A DNA stretch of 5,420 nucleotides from Oscillospiraceae bacterium (GTDB lineage: Bacteria > Bacillota_A > Clostridia > Oscillospirales > Acutalibacteraceae): positions 1 through 5,420 of the forward strand of contig DOWI01000280.1 in the NCBI GenBank assembly GCA_003519645.1. Reading direction: 5' to 3'. A program made the position numbers and the translations under genes. Shown piece by piece: positions 5,377-5,420 of this stretch. Each line of letters starts with the position of its first letter. Positions within the stretch are counted from its first letter, which is position 1. The notes below the pieces were generated by a model. It searched no databases, was not told the DNA's origin, and saw nothing but the letters and a program-made list of their open reading frames with translations.

Positions 5377-5405
5377 GTTTTGACACGTCTTGTCCGTGTC
5401 AAAAC
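5377..5405. repeat. perfect 11-bp inverted repeat with 7-base spacer
   Basis: GTTTTGACACG (5377-5387) and CGTGTCAAAAC (5395-5405) are perfect inverted copies around TCTTGTC. Both arms contain TTGACA, read outward-in on each strand. Neither strand has a T-tract after the stem, so it does not look like an intrinsic terminator. It could be an operator for a dimeric regulator, a site-specific recombination or attachment site, or an RNA hairpin in the leader of an out-of-window gene. The repeat is seen directly; its role is not known. Confidence 0.7.
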
Positions 5406-5420
5406 CATATAAACACATCA

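Larger units (their letters stand above)
5210..5420. other. intergenic control region with no visible gene
   Basis: No convincing coding frame lies in these 211 bases. The stretch holds the fibre gene ribosome binding site (GAGGAGG on the minus strand, 5217-5223), a candidate minus-strand promoter, a 13-base palindrome, an AT-rich imperfect inverted repeat (5324-5331 with 5340-5346), a candidate plus-strand promoter and a perfect 11-bp inverted repeat. This is a large gap for a position upstream of a tail fibre gene, where late genes are normally packed. It suggests either divergent transcription or a separately controlled fibre-lysis operon. Confidence 0.6.

Noticed and set aside
5377..5405. 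Reading the perfect inverted repeat as an intrinsic terminator
   Set aside because: The base after the stem is not part of a T-run on either strand; the U-type run is inside the arm instead.
1..5420. CRISPR array, tRNA or rRNA gene
   Set aside because: No regularly spaced direct repeats, cloverleaf-like sequence or conserved rRNA segment was seen by eye on either strand.

Overview
The window looks like the end of a tailed-phage genome or prophage from a low-to-mid GC Firmicute, most likely a clostridial gut-type anaerobe. The evidence is a Hol44-like holin, a clostridial-phage-style Amidase_3 endolysin with a SPOR-like tail, strong AGGAGG-type ribosome binding sites, a compact one-strand operon and strong T-tract hairpin terminators. 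No integrase, repressor, packaging or capsid gene is inside the window, so prophage versus free phage, and the exact host, cannot be settled here.

Left part (1-1137, plus strand). The first 110 bases hold what may be the last 11 codons of an upstream gene, then two tandem intrinsic terminators. A 7-bp inverted repeat follows, then a clear extended -10 promoter (TTGACT, 16 bp, TATAAT). This promoter drives two small genes. The first encodes a strongly acidic 129-aa protein of unknown function. The second encodes a 143-aa protein with an uncharacterised N-terminal domain and a C-terminal ribbon-helix-helix DNA-binding domain. A hairpin at 1107-1137 closes the pair and, read on the other strand, also terminates the convergent phage operon. 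A self-contained unit facing the late genes next to the lysis cassette is the classic arrangement of a phage 'moron' or lysogenic-conversion cassette.

Right part (1093-5209, minus strand). Five tightly packed genes run right to left: a large modular tail fibre/receptor-binding protein (847 aa), a small tail-fibre-associated protein (109 aa, probable chaperone-like), an N-acetylmuramoyl-L-alanine amidase endolysin (222 aa), a small membrane-anchored coiled-coil protein (79 aa) and a Hol44-type holin (83 aa). Gaps are 2-12 bases and the ribosome binding sites overlap upstream stop codons, so translation is probably coupled. The operon joins host recognition with host lysis.

Right edge (5210-5420). 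No gene is visible. The stretch carries a candidate minus-strand promoter with a palindrome just downstream, a candidate plus-strand promoter, and a perfect 11-bp inverted repeat (5377-5405) with TTGACA in both arms and no terminator T-tract. The most notable items are the two-gene moron-like unit, the RHH fusion protein, the inverted repeat at the right edge, and the half-length SPOR tail on the endolysin.
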